Assembly: GCA_030704425.1 (NCBI GenBank)
Contig: JAPDHM010000003.1
Span: 62,001 to 126,000, forward strand
From: Rhodobacteraceae bacterium IMCC1909
Lineage (GTDB): Bacteria > Pseudomonadota > Alphaproteobacteria > Rhodobacterales > Rhodobacteraceae
Direction: 5' to 3'
Length of the DNA stretch: 64,000 nt
In this document: positions 18,061 through 26,774 of the stretch, one piece after another
Layout: every line of letters starts with the position of its first letter
Numbering within the stretch: the stretch's first letter is position 1
Made by a program: the position numbers and the translations under genes
The notes under the pieces: model-generated
Told to the model about the DNA's origin: nothing
Database searches by the model: none
The model's input: only the letters and a program-made list of their open reading frames with translations

Positions 18061-18465
18061 ATGCGCTTTCTTTGGATGCTCCTGCCGCTTTTGGCCTGCA
18101 ATACGCCTTCCTTTTAGTTTTCCGGCGTGCCGGCGCAGCGGGTGATCGTCGGCAAATCGGTTTTCGATGTGCGCATGGTTGGGGATCGGGCCGAAGCGAT
18201 CCGTATCAATCGCGAATGGGCACCAAATTTGAACTATACAGCCGCTTGGTTCGCCCGCGCATTTGAAGCGGCCAGTGGTTGCAAACTGCGTCCCAATTCC
18301 ATGCAGGGCGACCAGGTTGTAATACAGGCACGGCTGAAGTGCGACATCTCGCGGCGCAGCAACCCTTTGCCGCAACGGCGCTCACTGGATTGCAGCATCT
18401 TTGAGACCACGCTGGGGGTTATGATTTGTGACGAAATTTATCCGGTGGCGGTGCCGGGCGGGTAG
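18061..18465 (+). pseudogene. Probable lipoprotein gene interrupted by an amber codon
   Basis: The reading frame starts with a lipoprotein-like signal (MRFLWMLLPLLACNTPSF, cysteine at residue 13), then hits TAG at 18115-18117, then continues in the same frame as a mature domain (PAQRVIVGKSVFDVRMVGD and so on) to a stop at 18465. An in-frame ATG at 18040 adds seven residues. The downstream part alone could be made from the GTG at 18127 (112 residues), but it would have no export signal. I do not recognise the domain; it has several Cys (SGCKL, ARLKCD, SLDCSIF). A single base change removed the link between signal and domain, unless the stop is read through. Confidence 0.65.
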
Positions 18466-18487
18466 CGCGCGCTTTTGTGTTGCGTAG

Positions 18488-19459
18488 TCAGGACACCAAA
18501 TGGCAGGCGGTGCGATGTCCATTGTCGTCTGACATCAACGCGGGCTCCTGCCGATGGCAGAGCTCTTGCGCCACTAAGCAGCGATTGGCGAAGCGGCAGC
18601 CTTTGGGCAGGTTTACCGGGTCCGGTGGATCGCCTGGGATCAAAATGCGTTTTTGGCTGGCCCGTTTCACCCGGTCGACGGTGGGAACCGCAGAGAGCAG
18701 CGCTTGCGTATAGGGATGGCGCGGCGCTGTGAACAAACTCATGCGGTCTGCATGCTCAACGATCCGGCCCATATACATCACCGCGATGCTGTCACTCATG
18801 TGCTGCACCACGCCGAGATCATGGCTGATAAACAAATAGGTCAAGCCAAAGTCTTTTTGCAGTTTGCGCAGCAGGTTCAATATTTGCGCCTGGACCGCCA
18901 CATCCAAGGCGGATACGGGCTCATCGCAGATAATTAACTCGGGCTGGGTGGCCAGAGCGCGTGCAATGCCAATTCGTTGGCGTTGACCGCCTGAGAATTG
19001 ATGCGGAAAAAGCCTTTGTTGTTCGGGCCGCAGACCCACCGCCTGGAATAAACCCTCGACAATCTGGGTTTTCTCTGCCGCCGACTTGTTGGAAAGGCTG
19101 TCCAAAGGCTCGCGTACAATCGCCTCCGCCCGCTGGCGCGGGTTGAGGCTGGAATAGGGGTCTTGGAAGATGAATTGCACTTTTTGGCGGAAGGCGCGTA
19201 GGTCCTCGTCTTGGGTTTGCAGCACATCTTCACCGCCAAGGCACACTGAGCCGCTATGCGCTTTAACCAAGCGCGCCACAGCCAGCGCAGCCGTCGTTTT
19301 GCCCGATCCGCTTTCGCCAACAATGGCGAGGGTTTCGCCTTTTTTGACGGCAAAGGAGATGTCATCGACCGCATAGAGATAGGATTTCTTGCCCCAGCCG
19401 CCGCCGCGCTTGACTTCAAATCTGACGGTGAGATTGTCGACATTCAAAAGATCAGACAT
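18488..19459 (-). CDS. Peptide/nickel-type ABC transporter ATPase, second subunit (DppF/OppF-like)
   Basis: One of two nucleotide-binding subunits of the importer encoded upstream. Walker A is GESGSGKTT, the signature FSGGQRQRIGIARAL, Walker B ELIICDEPVSALD, and the C-terminal oligopeptide-transporter domain ends in the cysteine-rich RFANRC...C region that may hold an iron-sulfur cluster in this family. The frame is open to 19576, but the ATG at 19459 ([16 protein letters not shown]) overlaps the preceding stop as TGATG and gives the normal length of 323 residues. Last gene of the five-gene transporter operon. Confidence 0.93.
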   Translation of the reverse strand: MSDLLNVDNLTVRFEVKRGGGWGKKSYLYAVDDISFAVKKGETLAIVGESGSGKTTAALAVARLVKAHSGSVCLGGEDVLQTQDEDLRAFRQKVQFIFQDPYSSLNPRQRAEAIVREPLDSLSNKSAAEKTQIVEGLFQAVGLRPEQQRLFPHQFSGGQRQRIGIARALATQPELIICDEPVSALDVAVQAQILNLLRKLQKDFGLTYLFISHDLGVVQHMSDSIAVMYMGRIVEHADRMSLFTAPRHPYTQALLSAVPTVDRVKRASQKRILIPGDPPDPVNLPKGCRFANRCLVAQELCHRQEPALMSDDNGHRTACHLVS

Positions 19460-20448
19460 CACAGCTCCTCCGCATGCCAGCAATCGGCGGATTGCGCATT
19501 GGCGAATTCCTTCGGCTTTGGGCGGCCGGCCAAACAGGCCTCTGTGAGATAGCGACAGCGGGAGGCAAAGAGGCATTGGTCTTTGCCAAATTCTCGTAGG
19601 CTGGGCACAATACCGGGCACCTCCACCAAATCATGACGGGTTGAGCTCAATTCGCTTTGAATATGCGGCACGCATTCAATCAACCCTTTGGTATAAGGAT
19701 GACGGGGGTGATCGATGATCTGATCGACCGGTCCCAACTCAGCCTTGCGTCCTGCATACATGACGATCATTCGCTCCGCCATTTCCGCAACTGCGCCCAT
19801 GTCATGGGTGATCAAAATAATGGCCGCACCGGTTTGCTTGCGCAAATCGCCCAGCAGATCAAAAATTTGCGCCTGAACGGTGACATCCAGCGCAGTTGTC
19901 GGCTCGTCCGCGATTAGAATTTTGGGGGCACAGGCCAGAGCCATTGCGATCATCGCCCTTTGCCGTTGCCCACCGGACATTTGAAACGGGTAGTCGCCGG
20001 CGCGGCCCTTGGGGTTGGGGATGCGCACCGCATCCAATAGCGCGATGGCCTGTTCCCAGGCCGCTTTGCGTGAGAGTCCTTGATGCGCGCGCAGCACTTC
20101 TGCAATTTGCTCCCCAATGGTCAGTACCGGATTGAGGGAGGTCATTGGCTCTTGGAAAATCATAGAGATGTCATTGCCGCGAATTTTGCGCAGTCGGGCA
20201 TCGCTGGCCTGTGCCAGGTCCGCGCCTTCAAACAGAATATGCCCGCTGGAAATACGGCCAACATTGGCGGGTAAAAGCCCCATGAGCGCCAATGCCGTCA
20301 TCGATTTGCCGCAGCCGCTTTCGCCGACAAAGCTTAGGGTCTCGCCCGCGTTTAAGCTGAAGGATAGATCGTCAATAACAGGGGCAACCCCGTCGCGTGT
20401 GGTCAACTCAATGGTAAGGTTTTGAACGTCTAAAAGTGGGCGCATCAT
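19459..20448 (-). CDS. Peptide/nickel-type ABC transporter ATPase, first subunit (DppD/OppD-like)
   Basis: 329-residue ATPase pairing with the next gene product to power uptake. Walker [11 protein letters not shown]-loop [12 protein letters not shown], signature [16 protein letters not shown], Walker [13 protein letters not shown], and the C-terminal oligo_HPY segment with [15 protein letters not shown] and CLFASRCRY. It overlaps the permease gene upstream by 4 bp and the next ATPase gene by 1 bp, so subunit stoichiometry is probably kept by translational coupling. Confidence 0.94.
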   Translation of the reverse strand: MMRPLLDVQNLTIELTTRDGVAPVIDDLSFSLNAGETLSFVGESGCGKSMTALALMGLLPANVGRISSGHILFEGADLAQASDARLRKIRGNDISMIFQEPMTSLNPVLTIGEQIAEVLRAHQGLSRKAAWEQAIALLDAVRIPNPKGRAGDYPFQMSGGQRQRAMIAMALACAPKILIADEPTTALDVTVQAQIFDLLGDLRKQTGAAIILITHDMGAVAEMAERMIVMYAGRKAELGPVDQIIDHPRHPYTKGLIECVPHIQSELSSTRHDLVEVPGIVPSLREFGKDQCLFASRCRYLTEACLAGRPKPKEFANAQSADCWHAEEL

Positions 20449-21326
20449 CTTTGCCTCAACTTTGGGTTCAGCGCGTCGTTCAACCCATCTCCAACCAGAG
20501 AAATCGCCAGCACCGTCACAAAAATAGCAACGCCGGGGATGGTGACCGTATAGCCTGCATCCAGAATATATTGGCGGTTGGAGCCAATGATTTGCCCCCA
20601 GCTGACGACATTGGGATCGGTAAGTCCAAGGAAAGACAGGCCCGCTTCAAAAAGAATTGCCGATCCGACCATCAGCGCCGATTGTACGATGATCGGCGGA
20701 AGGGCGTTGGGCAGGATCACGCGAAACATCAGTTTCATGTTGGAGGCGCCTGAGGCCCGTGACGCCATAACATATTCAAGCTCGCGGATGCGCAGAAACT
20801 CGGAGCGTGTGATCCGGGCCACGGCGGTCCAGCTGACGATACCTATGGCAAACGTGATCATGGGAAGGGAGGCGCCAAAGAGTGCAACCAAGACCATGGA
20901 AAACAGTAAGGTTGGCAAGACTTGGAAAAATTCGGTGATCCGCATAAGAATTTCTTCAACAATTCCGCGATAAAATCCTGCAAGGGCGCCCACTGTCACG
21001 CCGATGATTACGGTCATCAGCGCCGCCGAAACGCCGATCATCAGCGATACTTTGGCGCCATTGATGATCATCGACAACAGATCGCGTCCAAGATAATCGG
21101 TGCCCAGCAAAAACCCTTCTTCTCCGGGTGGCGAAAAAGGTGCCCAGACCATCTCGAATGGATCTACGGGGTAAAGCATCGGCCCAAAGATCGCGCCGAA
21201 GGTGATAAGGGTCAGGAGCGCCAAAGCTGCCACCGCAGCCGTATTTTTGCGGAACATCGCCCAGCTTTCTGTGAATGGGTGCTGGGCCTGTAAGGTTTCT
21301 TCTTCTTGGAGTTCGGGACGGGTCAT
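20445..21326 (-). CDS. Peptide/nickel-type ABC transporter permease (DppC/OppC-like)
   Basis: Inner-membrane permease of 293 residues with an N-terminal cytoplasmic extension before the first helix (OppC_N region, HPFTESWAMFRKN), then the transport domain with about six helices and the EAA loop (EYVMASRASGASNMKLMFRVILPN). The periplasmic GTDYLGRDLLSMIINGAKVS motif is typical of the DppC subunit. ATGA overlaps on both sides place it in the same operon as the ATPases. Confidence 0.94.
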   Translation of the reverse strand: MTRPELQEEETLQAQHPFTESWAMFRKNTAAVAALALLTLITFGAIFGPMLYPVDPFEMVWAPFSPPGEEGFLLGTDYLGRDLLSMIINGAKVSLMIGVSAALMTVIIGVTVGALAGFYRGIVEEILMRITEFFQVLPTLLFSMVLVALFGASLPMITFAIGIVSWTAVARITRSEFLRIRELEYVMASRASGASNMKLMFRVILPNALPPIIVQSALMVGSAILFEAGLSFLGLTDPNVVSWGQIIGSNRQYILDAGYTVTIPGVAIFVTVLAISLVGDGLNDALNPKLRQR

Positions 21327-22300
21327 TCGCGGCCTCCCACACGTGGATCAACAAGCCGCAGGGCCAGATCGGTGAGCAAATTGCCGACAATCACCACCAA
21401 AGCGGAGAAGAAAAGAATGCCAAGAATAGTGGGCGTGTCGCGGGCAATAATCGATTGGAATGCCAGAGTGCCCAGGCCGGGCCAGCTGAACACGGCCTCT
21501 ACCAACACAGCACCCGAAAGCACTGCGGAAAACTGCAGGCCCGCCAAAGTGATCACGGGCGAGAGTGCGTTTTTCAGCGCATGTTTATAGACCACCTGAT
21601 GATCGCTTAAGCCTTTGGCTTTGGCGGTGCGAATGTAGTCGGAACCTAAGACTTCCATCATCGAGGCCCGCGACAAACGCGAATAGAGCGCGAGAAAAAT
21701 GGAGCCAAGCGTGACGGCGGGCAAAACTAAATGCCGTGCAACATCAAAAAAATGGGTCCAAAATCCGCCTTCAATTGTCACATCGCGCATGCCCGCTACG
21801 GGGAACCAATGGACGTTGAGCGAAAAGGTGATCAGCAGCAAAATACCGGTCCAAAACACCGGGGCGGAATAGCCAAACAACGCTAGAAATGTCACCAAAT
21901 AGTTGGAGATGCCTTTCGGCTTGCGCGCTGAGATGACACCAAGCACAACTCCGATGATCAGGGCGGCGATCTGCGCAGTAATCACCAAGAGTAATGTGGC
22001 CGGCAGGCGTTCAAGGATTAATCTGCTTACTGGTTGATTGTAAAAAAATGAATATCCCAAATCGAATTGCGCCACATTGGCGATGTATTTTCCCAGCTGA
22101 ATGATGAACGGCTGATCAAGGCCATAGCTTACGCGGATCTCATCAAGAATTTCTTGATCTGCCCCGCCCATGGATTGGCTGATAGTATCTGCCACATCGC
22201 CAGGGGCCAGATGCATCAGTGAGAAATTCAGCACCAGAACCGCAAGGAGCAATGCGGCGGCATAGAGAACGCGAATGAGAACGATGCGTAAAATGCCCAA
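21323..22300 (-). CDS. Peptide/nickel-type ABC transporter permease (DppB/OppB-like)
   Basis: 325-residue permease with an N-terminal signal-anchor helix, a periplasmic loop containing the LMHLAPGDVADTI motif typical of DppB/OppB, and an EAA loop (YIRTAKAKGLSDHQVVYKHALKNAL). Six membrane segments are apparent. It comes first after the binding-protein gene, with about 60 bases between that contain a strong hairpin. Confidence 0.94.
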   Translation of the reverse strand: MGILRIVLIRVLYAAALLLAVLVLNFSLMHLAPGDVADTISQSMGGADQEILDEIRVSYGLDQPFIIQLGKYIANVAQFDLGYSFFYNQPVSRLILERLPATLLLVITAQIAALIIGVVLGVISARKPKGISNYLVTFLALFGYSAPVFWTGILLLITFSLNVHWFPVAGMRDVTIEGGFWTHFFDVARHLVLPAVTLGSIFLALYSRLSRASMMEVLGSDYIRTAKAKGLSDHQVVYKHALKNALSPVITLAGLQFSAVLSGAVLVEAVFSWPGLGTLAFQSIIARDTPTILGILFFSALVVIVGNLLTDLALRLVDPRVGGRE

Positions 22301-22324
22301 AATTTTCGCCTTACTTAGGAATAT

Positions 22325-22352
22325 GCGCGGGCCATTTGCGGCTGGCCCGCGC
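22325..22352 (-). terminator. Intercistronic hairpin after the binding-protein gene
   Basis: Perfect 10-bp stem GCGCGGGCCA (22325-22334) / TGGCCCGCGC (22343-22352), 9 bases past the stop of the binding-protein gene and before the permease gene. Without a U-run it is more likely an mRNA-stabilising or attenuating stem, which would give more binding protein than permease. That effect is inferred. Confidence 0.65.
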
Positions 22353-22360
22353 GGGGAAGC

Positions 22361-23932
22361 TTACTTTTTGAGATAGGTCATATCGATCGGTGTTGACGTG
22401 CCCCAAATACCCAGGGGTGGATTGCCCACATTGTCATTAAAGACGGTGTGATAGGGCAGGGTGTTGGTGTGATAGACCGGCACTTCATCGGCGATGATCT
22501 CCTGGAACTCTGCATAAAGCGCGGTGCGTTTGGCAGGATCAGATTCGACCGCGGCCATGGCCATCAGCTCATCAACCCGGGCGTTAGAGTAGCCTTGGGT
22601 GTTTGACCAAACGCCTTTGGCGATATTGTCGGAAGAATATGTCCGATGAACACCAATCACAGGGTCACCCCAGTTGAACACCGTATCCCAGGACATATCA
22701 AAGTCCATTTTGCCCATGCGGGCCGCCCATGTTGGGAAATCTGCAGAGGCGCGCACTTCAACAGCAATGCCAACTTTTTTCAAAGCAGCTTTCACATATT
22801 CGACCTGTGGTTTCACGCCGGGCCAACCAAAATCTATGGTCAGGCTGAAGCGCGAATCGCCCTGCATCGGATAGCCAGCCGCATCCAGCAAAGCGCGGGA
22901 TTTATCCAGATCCAAAGCATAGTCCTCAACATTGGCGTTGTAGAACGGGCTGTCGGGATGGATGCCGGTTTTGGAATCAGCGGCTGTGCCCTGCATCAAG
23001 GCCTTATGGATGAAATTTTTATCCACGGCATGGGCGATCGCTTTGCGCACCCGGACATCGGCGAGAGGGCCTTTGGTGGTGTTCATCGCTAGCCAATCAA
23101 GTGGCCCAATGCCGCCGTAGCCTTCGTCGGTGACGGTCAGTGTGTCGACCTTTTTCAGCCGGTTGATAATGCGTGGCAGTGACTCAAAAGCGCCCATATG
23201 GACTTCGCCATTCTCATAAGCGATGGCCCGCGCGGCAGGATCGGTGATGATCCGCATGACAACTTTGTCGAGATAGGGTCGACCTTCGATGAAAAAGTCA
23301 TCAAAACGCTCGAGGATCACATGCTCGCCAGATTTATATTCCACCAGTTTGAATGGCCCAGAGCCAATCACGTTTTCGGTATTGCGGGGATGGGTTTTCG
23401 GATCTTGACCATCGCCATAGATATGTTTTGGAATGATAGCCATCAATTGACCTGACATGGCCAACAAAAGCGCTGGGTGCGGTTTGCTGAGGTTCAAAAC
23501 AGCTGTGTGCTCATCGGGAGTGTCGACGGATACCACCGGTGCGAACATTGATTTGAACGGGTGATGGGCCTTAATCGTCTCTACGGAGAAGGCCACATCT
23601 TCGGATGTGATTGGGGCGCCATCATGAAAGACCGCGTTTTGCACTAAGTTTAAGGTGACGGTCAGCCCGTCTTCACTTACGTCCCAGCTTTTGGCGAGAT
23701 AGGGCTGGGGCGTCCAGTCTTCATCATAGCGCAGTGGAGCTGCGAACAATTGCGCGCCGGGGTAGCCTGTCACAATACCGGACTGCACGGCCGGATTGAG
23801 ATTGCGTACATTGCTTCCCAGCACAGTGACCAAGGTGCCGCCTTTTCGGGGCGCATCTTCTGCAATGGCCCCACTCGCCAAAATGGCGACAGCGGCGGTC
23901 GCTGTGAGCATGGATTGTAAAATATGTTTCAT
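22361..23932 (-). CDS. ABC transporter substrate-binding protein, DppA/OppA family (SBP_bac_5)
   Basis: Periplasmic binding protein of 523 residues. A signal peptide (MKHILQSMLTATAAVAILASGAIA) is followed by the family start GGTLVTVLGSNVRNLNPA, then DVAFSVETIKAHHPFKSMF and the late PVYHTNTLPYHTVFNDNV. The start is backed by GGAGG at the right distance (GGAGGTCCAAGA). Family 5 proteins bind peptides, opines, nickel complexes or glycosides; the ligand is unknown. Order and overlaps put it at the head of the five-gene transporter operon. Its promoter should lie in 23933-24093, the only non-coding bases before the LysR gene. Confidence 0.93.
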   Translation of the reverse strand: MKHILQSMLTATAAVAILASGAIAEDAPRKGGTLVTVLGSNVRNLNPAVQSGIVTGYPGAQLFAAPLRYDEDWTPQPYLAKSWDVSEDGLTVTLNLVQNAVFHDGAPITSEDVAFSVETIKAHHPFKSMFAPVVSVDTPDEHTAVLNLSKPHPALLLAMSGQLMAIIPKHIYGDGQDPKTHPRNTENVIGSGPFKLVEYKSGEHVILERFDDFFIEGRPYLDKVVMRIITDPAARAIAYENGEVHMGAFESLPRIINRLKKVDTLTVTDEGYGGIGPLDWLAMNTTKGPLADVRVRKAIAHAVDKNFIHKALMQGTAADSKTGIHPDSPFYNANVEDYALDLDKSRALLDAAGYPMQGDSRFSLTIDFGWPGVKPQVEYVKAALKKVGIAVEVRASADFPTWAARMGKMDFDMSWDTVFNWGDPVIGVHRTYSSDNIAKGVWSNTQGYSNARVDELMAMAAVESDPAKRTALYAEFQEIIADEVPVYHTNTLPYHTVFNDNVGNPPLGIWGTSTPIDMTYLKK

Positions 23933-24093
23933 TCTTGGACCTCCGAGATGTTTTTCTTTTAATTGATCTGAGCCTAGACCAAGGTCTTTTTTACAGAAAA
24001 CAGATTAATTGGTTTTCTTTACCACAATTTTTAGAGGTTTGCGGCGGGCTCTGTTATCATGGTGCGAGATCGAGATCTGTGCATAAATTTGCC

Positions 24094-25023
24094 TTAGGAC
24101 GGTGCGGGCACTATGCAGTTGTCAAATAGGCCGTCGTCGCGCAGCTGGGTGCAGATCTTAATGAAGGAGCGTACGTTTTTTGGTTGACGCAGGTTGCTGA
24201 GCGTCGCGATGCCGAAAACGGGGACGTTCGACGAGTCAGATATGGGTACGGCGCTAAAGCCACTGTCTTTGGCACTATAGGAGCGCGGCCGGATGTTTAA
24301 TATTGTATAGCCAAAATTTCCGTCAACTAAGGCTTGGGCAATTTCTGACGATCTTGTGGAATGGGCCACATCAGGCTCAAGACCGCGGGTCCGAAACAAG
24401 CCCAGAAAATAGTCGCGCGTATAGGGCAGCTCAAGCATGATCATTGGTTTTTTGCTCAGTTGACCAAATGTAATTGAGGGCTGTTGGCTCGCTGGGTCGG
24501 ATTTGGAGATCAACGCATAGGGCGGAGCGGGAAAAAGTGGTTCAAAGTCCTGCGCCGGCGGCACATGCCGGTCGTACGTAAAGACTAAATCCACCTCGCC
24601 GTTGTTCAGATAATCCAAAACCGCCATCATATTTCCCTCCATCACTTTTACCGAAATACCAGGGAAATTTTCGGTGATTGACTTCAAGATTGGCGGTAAA
24701 AACGTGGGCGCAGCGGTGGCATAGCAGGCAATGCGTACCAAACCGGCTTCGTCACCGCCTTGCGATTGCAATTCTGACTGGAATTGCTGTGTTTGGTTCA
24801 AATAGGTGCGGATCAGCTGCAAAGCCTCGCGGCCGGCCGATGTCGGGGTGATGCCCTTTGCGGGGGTGCGAACGAAGAGTGCATAATCTAAGGAGGCTTC
24901 CAAAGCATCAATTGAGGCGGTGATCGAGGATTGCGAAATGGAAATTTCAACCGCGGCCTTTGCGATGGATCCAAGTCGCCCGGCGGCTTCGACATAACGC
25001 AATTGTTTCAGTGTGAAATTCAT
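24094..25023 (-). CDS. LysR-type transcriptional regulator
   Basis: 309 residues: N-terminal winged helix-turn-helix (MNFTLKQLRYVEAAGRLGSI, with the recognition helix near SISQSSITASIDALE), then a two-lobed effector domain starting near GLVRIACYATAAPTFLPP. It sits between the transporter operon (same strand, downstream) and the amidohydrolase gene (divergent), the typical place for a regulator of both. The ligand is likely the transported compound or a product of it. Confidence 0.93.
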   Translation of the reverse strand: MNFTLKQLRYVEAAGRLGSIAKAAVEISISQSSITASIDALEASLDYALFVRTPAKGITPTSAGREALQLIRTYLNQTQQFQSELQSQGGDEAGLVRIACYATAAPTFLPPILKSITENFPGISVKVMEGNMMAVLDYLNNGEVDLVFTYDRHVPPAQDFEPLFPAPPYALISKSDPASQQPSITFGQLSKKPMIMLELPYTRDYFLGLFRTRGLEPDVAHSTRSSEIAQALVDGNFGYTILNIRPRSYSAKDSGFSAVPISDSSNVPVFGIATLSNLRQPKNVRSFIKICTQLRDDGLFDNCIVPAPS

Positions 25024-25050
25024 AAGACTATTCCCCCAAAAAAAAGGTCA

Positions 25051-25078
25051 TTGGGAACAGTTAAATCTATTTTCCCAA
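25051..25078. promoter_or_regulatory. Inverted repeat between the LysR gene and the amidohydrolase gene
   Basis: TTGGGAA (25051-25057) and TTCCCAA (25072-25078) form a perfect 7+7 repeat with a 14-base, AT-rich centre. It lies in the 107-base gap between divergent starts, so it is a candidate LysR binding site controlling both promoters. The spacing is longer than the classic T-N11-A box, so the real site may use only part of it. Confidence 0.45.
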
Positions 25079-25130
25079 ATAATAAAACCTCTTTAACTTT
25101 TTCTATGACAGTTAAATTGCAAGGTGACCC

Positions 25131-26774
25131 ATGTCCGAGACGATCGTTTACAGTGCCAAAAAAATTATCACCATGAATCCCAGTCGCCCGGAGGCCACGC
25201 ATGTGGCGGTCCGAGACGGGCGCATTTTGGGAGCGGGCAGCCTTTCTGAATTGCAAACATGGGGCGATGTTAGGCTTGATGAGCGTTTCGCAGACAAGGT
25301 GCTGATGCCGGGATTCGTTGAAGGCCATGCGCATGTTATGGAGGGTTCTTTGTGGAGCAAAGTCTATTGTGGCTGGTTTGATCGCGCTGATCCCGATGGC
25401 AAGCTTTGGTCCGGGGTAAAGACTGTCGATGCGGTGGTTGCGCGCTTGCAGGCGGCGGGAGCTGCGCTTGAAGATCCTGCTGCGGCTGTCTCGGGCTGGC
25501 AGTTAGACCCGATCTATATGGACAATACCACCTTGACCCGCGCCGATCTGGATCGGGTGTCAACCACCCGGGCCGTGGGAGTCTTGCACGCCTCTGGTCA
25601 CATTATGAATGTGAATACCAAGGCGCTTGAATTGGCTGGCATGCTCAAGACAGGGCACAATCACCCGGGCATCCCCTTGGGTGCCGATGGCTTGCCCACG
25701 GGTGAACTCAAAGGGCCCGAGGTGATGACACCTGTTGCTCCCTTTGTCGGTTTTGAGCGTAATCTTCTGGACGCCGATGAAGCAGGCTTGCGCAATTTTG
25801 CGAAACTCTGCGTGCGCACTGGGACAACCACGATCACCGACCTTGCCTCGCGCATGGATGGGGACACTGTTGACATGATGCTGCGCGTCACCAACGAGCC
25901 ACAATATCCCATTCGCCTCATGCCGTTTCGCTTTTTTCTTGGCCTGTCCGCCCCCGAGCTGGTTGAAGCCGTCGTGGCGATGAAAAAAAAGGCCACCGAT
26001 CGCTTACGTTTGGGACAAATAAAAATCGTGGTGGATGGTTCTATCCAAGGGTTTTCCGCCAGGCTACGTTGGCCCGGTTATCACAATGGTGCGCCGAACG
26101 GGCTTTGGTATATCGCACCAGAGCATCTGTCAGAGCTATTGCATCTGGCCTTGGCGGCTGGGGTACAGGTACACACCCACACTAATGGGGATCAGGCGAC
26201 GCAATTGGTTTTGGAAAAATTGGCACCTGCTTTGCAAGCGAATCCCAATCCTGATCACCGTTTCACCTTGCAGCATTGCCAATTGGCCGATGCCGCGCAG
26301 TTCCGGCTGGCGGCAAAACTTGGCATGTGTGTGAACCTCTTCGCCAACCACCATTATTTCTGGGGCGATGAACATTATAATCTCACCGTCGGGCCGGACA
26401 GGGCTACGCGCATGAATGCCTGCCGCACGGCGCTGGACAGCGGCGTGCCCATGGCTATCCATTCTGACGCGCCTGTGACCCCACTGGGTCCGCTCTTCAC
26501 CGCATGGGCTGCGGTTAATCGCATAACCGCCTCTGGCCGGGTGCAGGGCGACGAAGAGCGGATCGACGTGTCGGAAGCACTTTATGCCATTACCATGGGC
26601 GCGGCCTATACGCTGCATCTGGATGGAGAGATTGGCTCAATTGAAACCGGCAAAAAGGCGGATTTTGCCGTGCTCGAGGCAGACCCGACCGCCTGTGATC
26701 CGATGGAGCTTAAAGACATCTCAGTTTGGGGCACCGTGCAGGGTGGCCGTATTTTTCCGGCGGCAGAGCTTTGA
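25131..26774 (+). CDS. YtcJ-type metal-dependent amidohydrolase
   Basis: Cytoplasmic zinc-type hydrolase of the amidohydrolase superfamily (amidohydrolase_3 group), 547 residues. Metal ligands are seen in order: HxH in GFVEGHAHVME (H66, H68), a histidine in VQVHTHTNGDQAT, one in LQHCQLAD, and the aspartate in AIHSDAPVTPLGPLF. Members act on N-substituted amides, formyl-amino acids or cyclic amides; the substrate is not known here. Upstream lies a LysR gene and an ABC importer; the CobW-type GTPase starts at its stop codon (TTGA). I infer that the imported compound is hydrolysed by this enzyme. Confidence 0.9.
   Translation: MSETIVYSAKKIITMNPSRPEATHVAVRDGRILGAGSLSELQTWGDVRLDERFADKVLMPGFVEGHAHVMEGSLWSKVYCGWFDRADPDGKLWSGVKTVDAVVARLQAAGAALEDPAAAVSGWQLDPIYMDNTTLTRADLDRVSTTRAVGVLHASGHIMNVNTKALELAGMLKTGHNHPGIPLGADGLPTGELKGPEVMTPVAPFVGFERNLLDADEAGLRNFAKLCVRTGTTTITDLASRMDGDTVDMMLRVTNEPQYPIRLMPFRFFLGLSAPELVEAVVAMKKKATDRLRLGQIKIVVDGSIQGFSARLRWPGYHNGAPNGLWYIAPEHLSELLHLALAAGVQVHTHTNGDQATQLVLEKLAPALQANPNPDHRFTLQHCQLADAAQFRLAAKLGMCVNLFANHHYFWGDEHYNLTVGPDRATRMNACRTALDSGVPMAIHSDAPVTPLGPLFTAWAAVNRITASGRVQGDEERIDVSEALYAITMGAAYTLHLDGEIGSIETGKKADFAVLEADPTACDPMELKDISVWGTVQGGRIFPAAEL

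Noticed and set aside
18115-18117. Amber codon as a recoded pyrrolysine
   Set aside because: No pyrrolysine genes are seen, and the group is not known to use it; a nonsense mutation is simpler.
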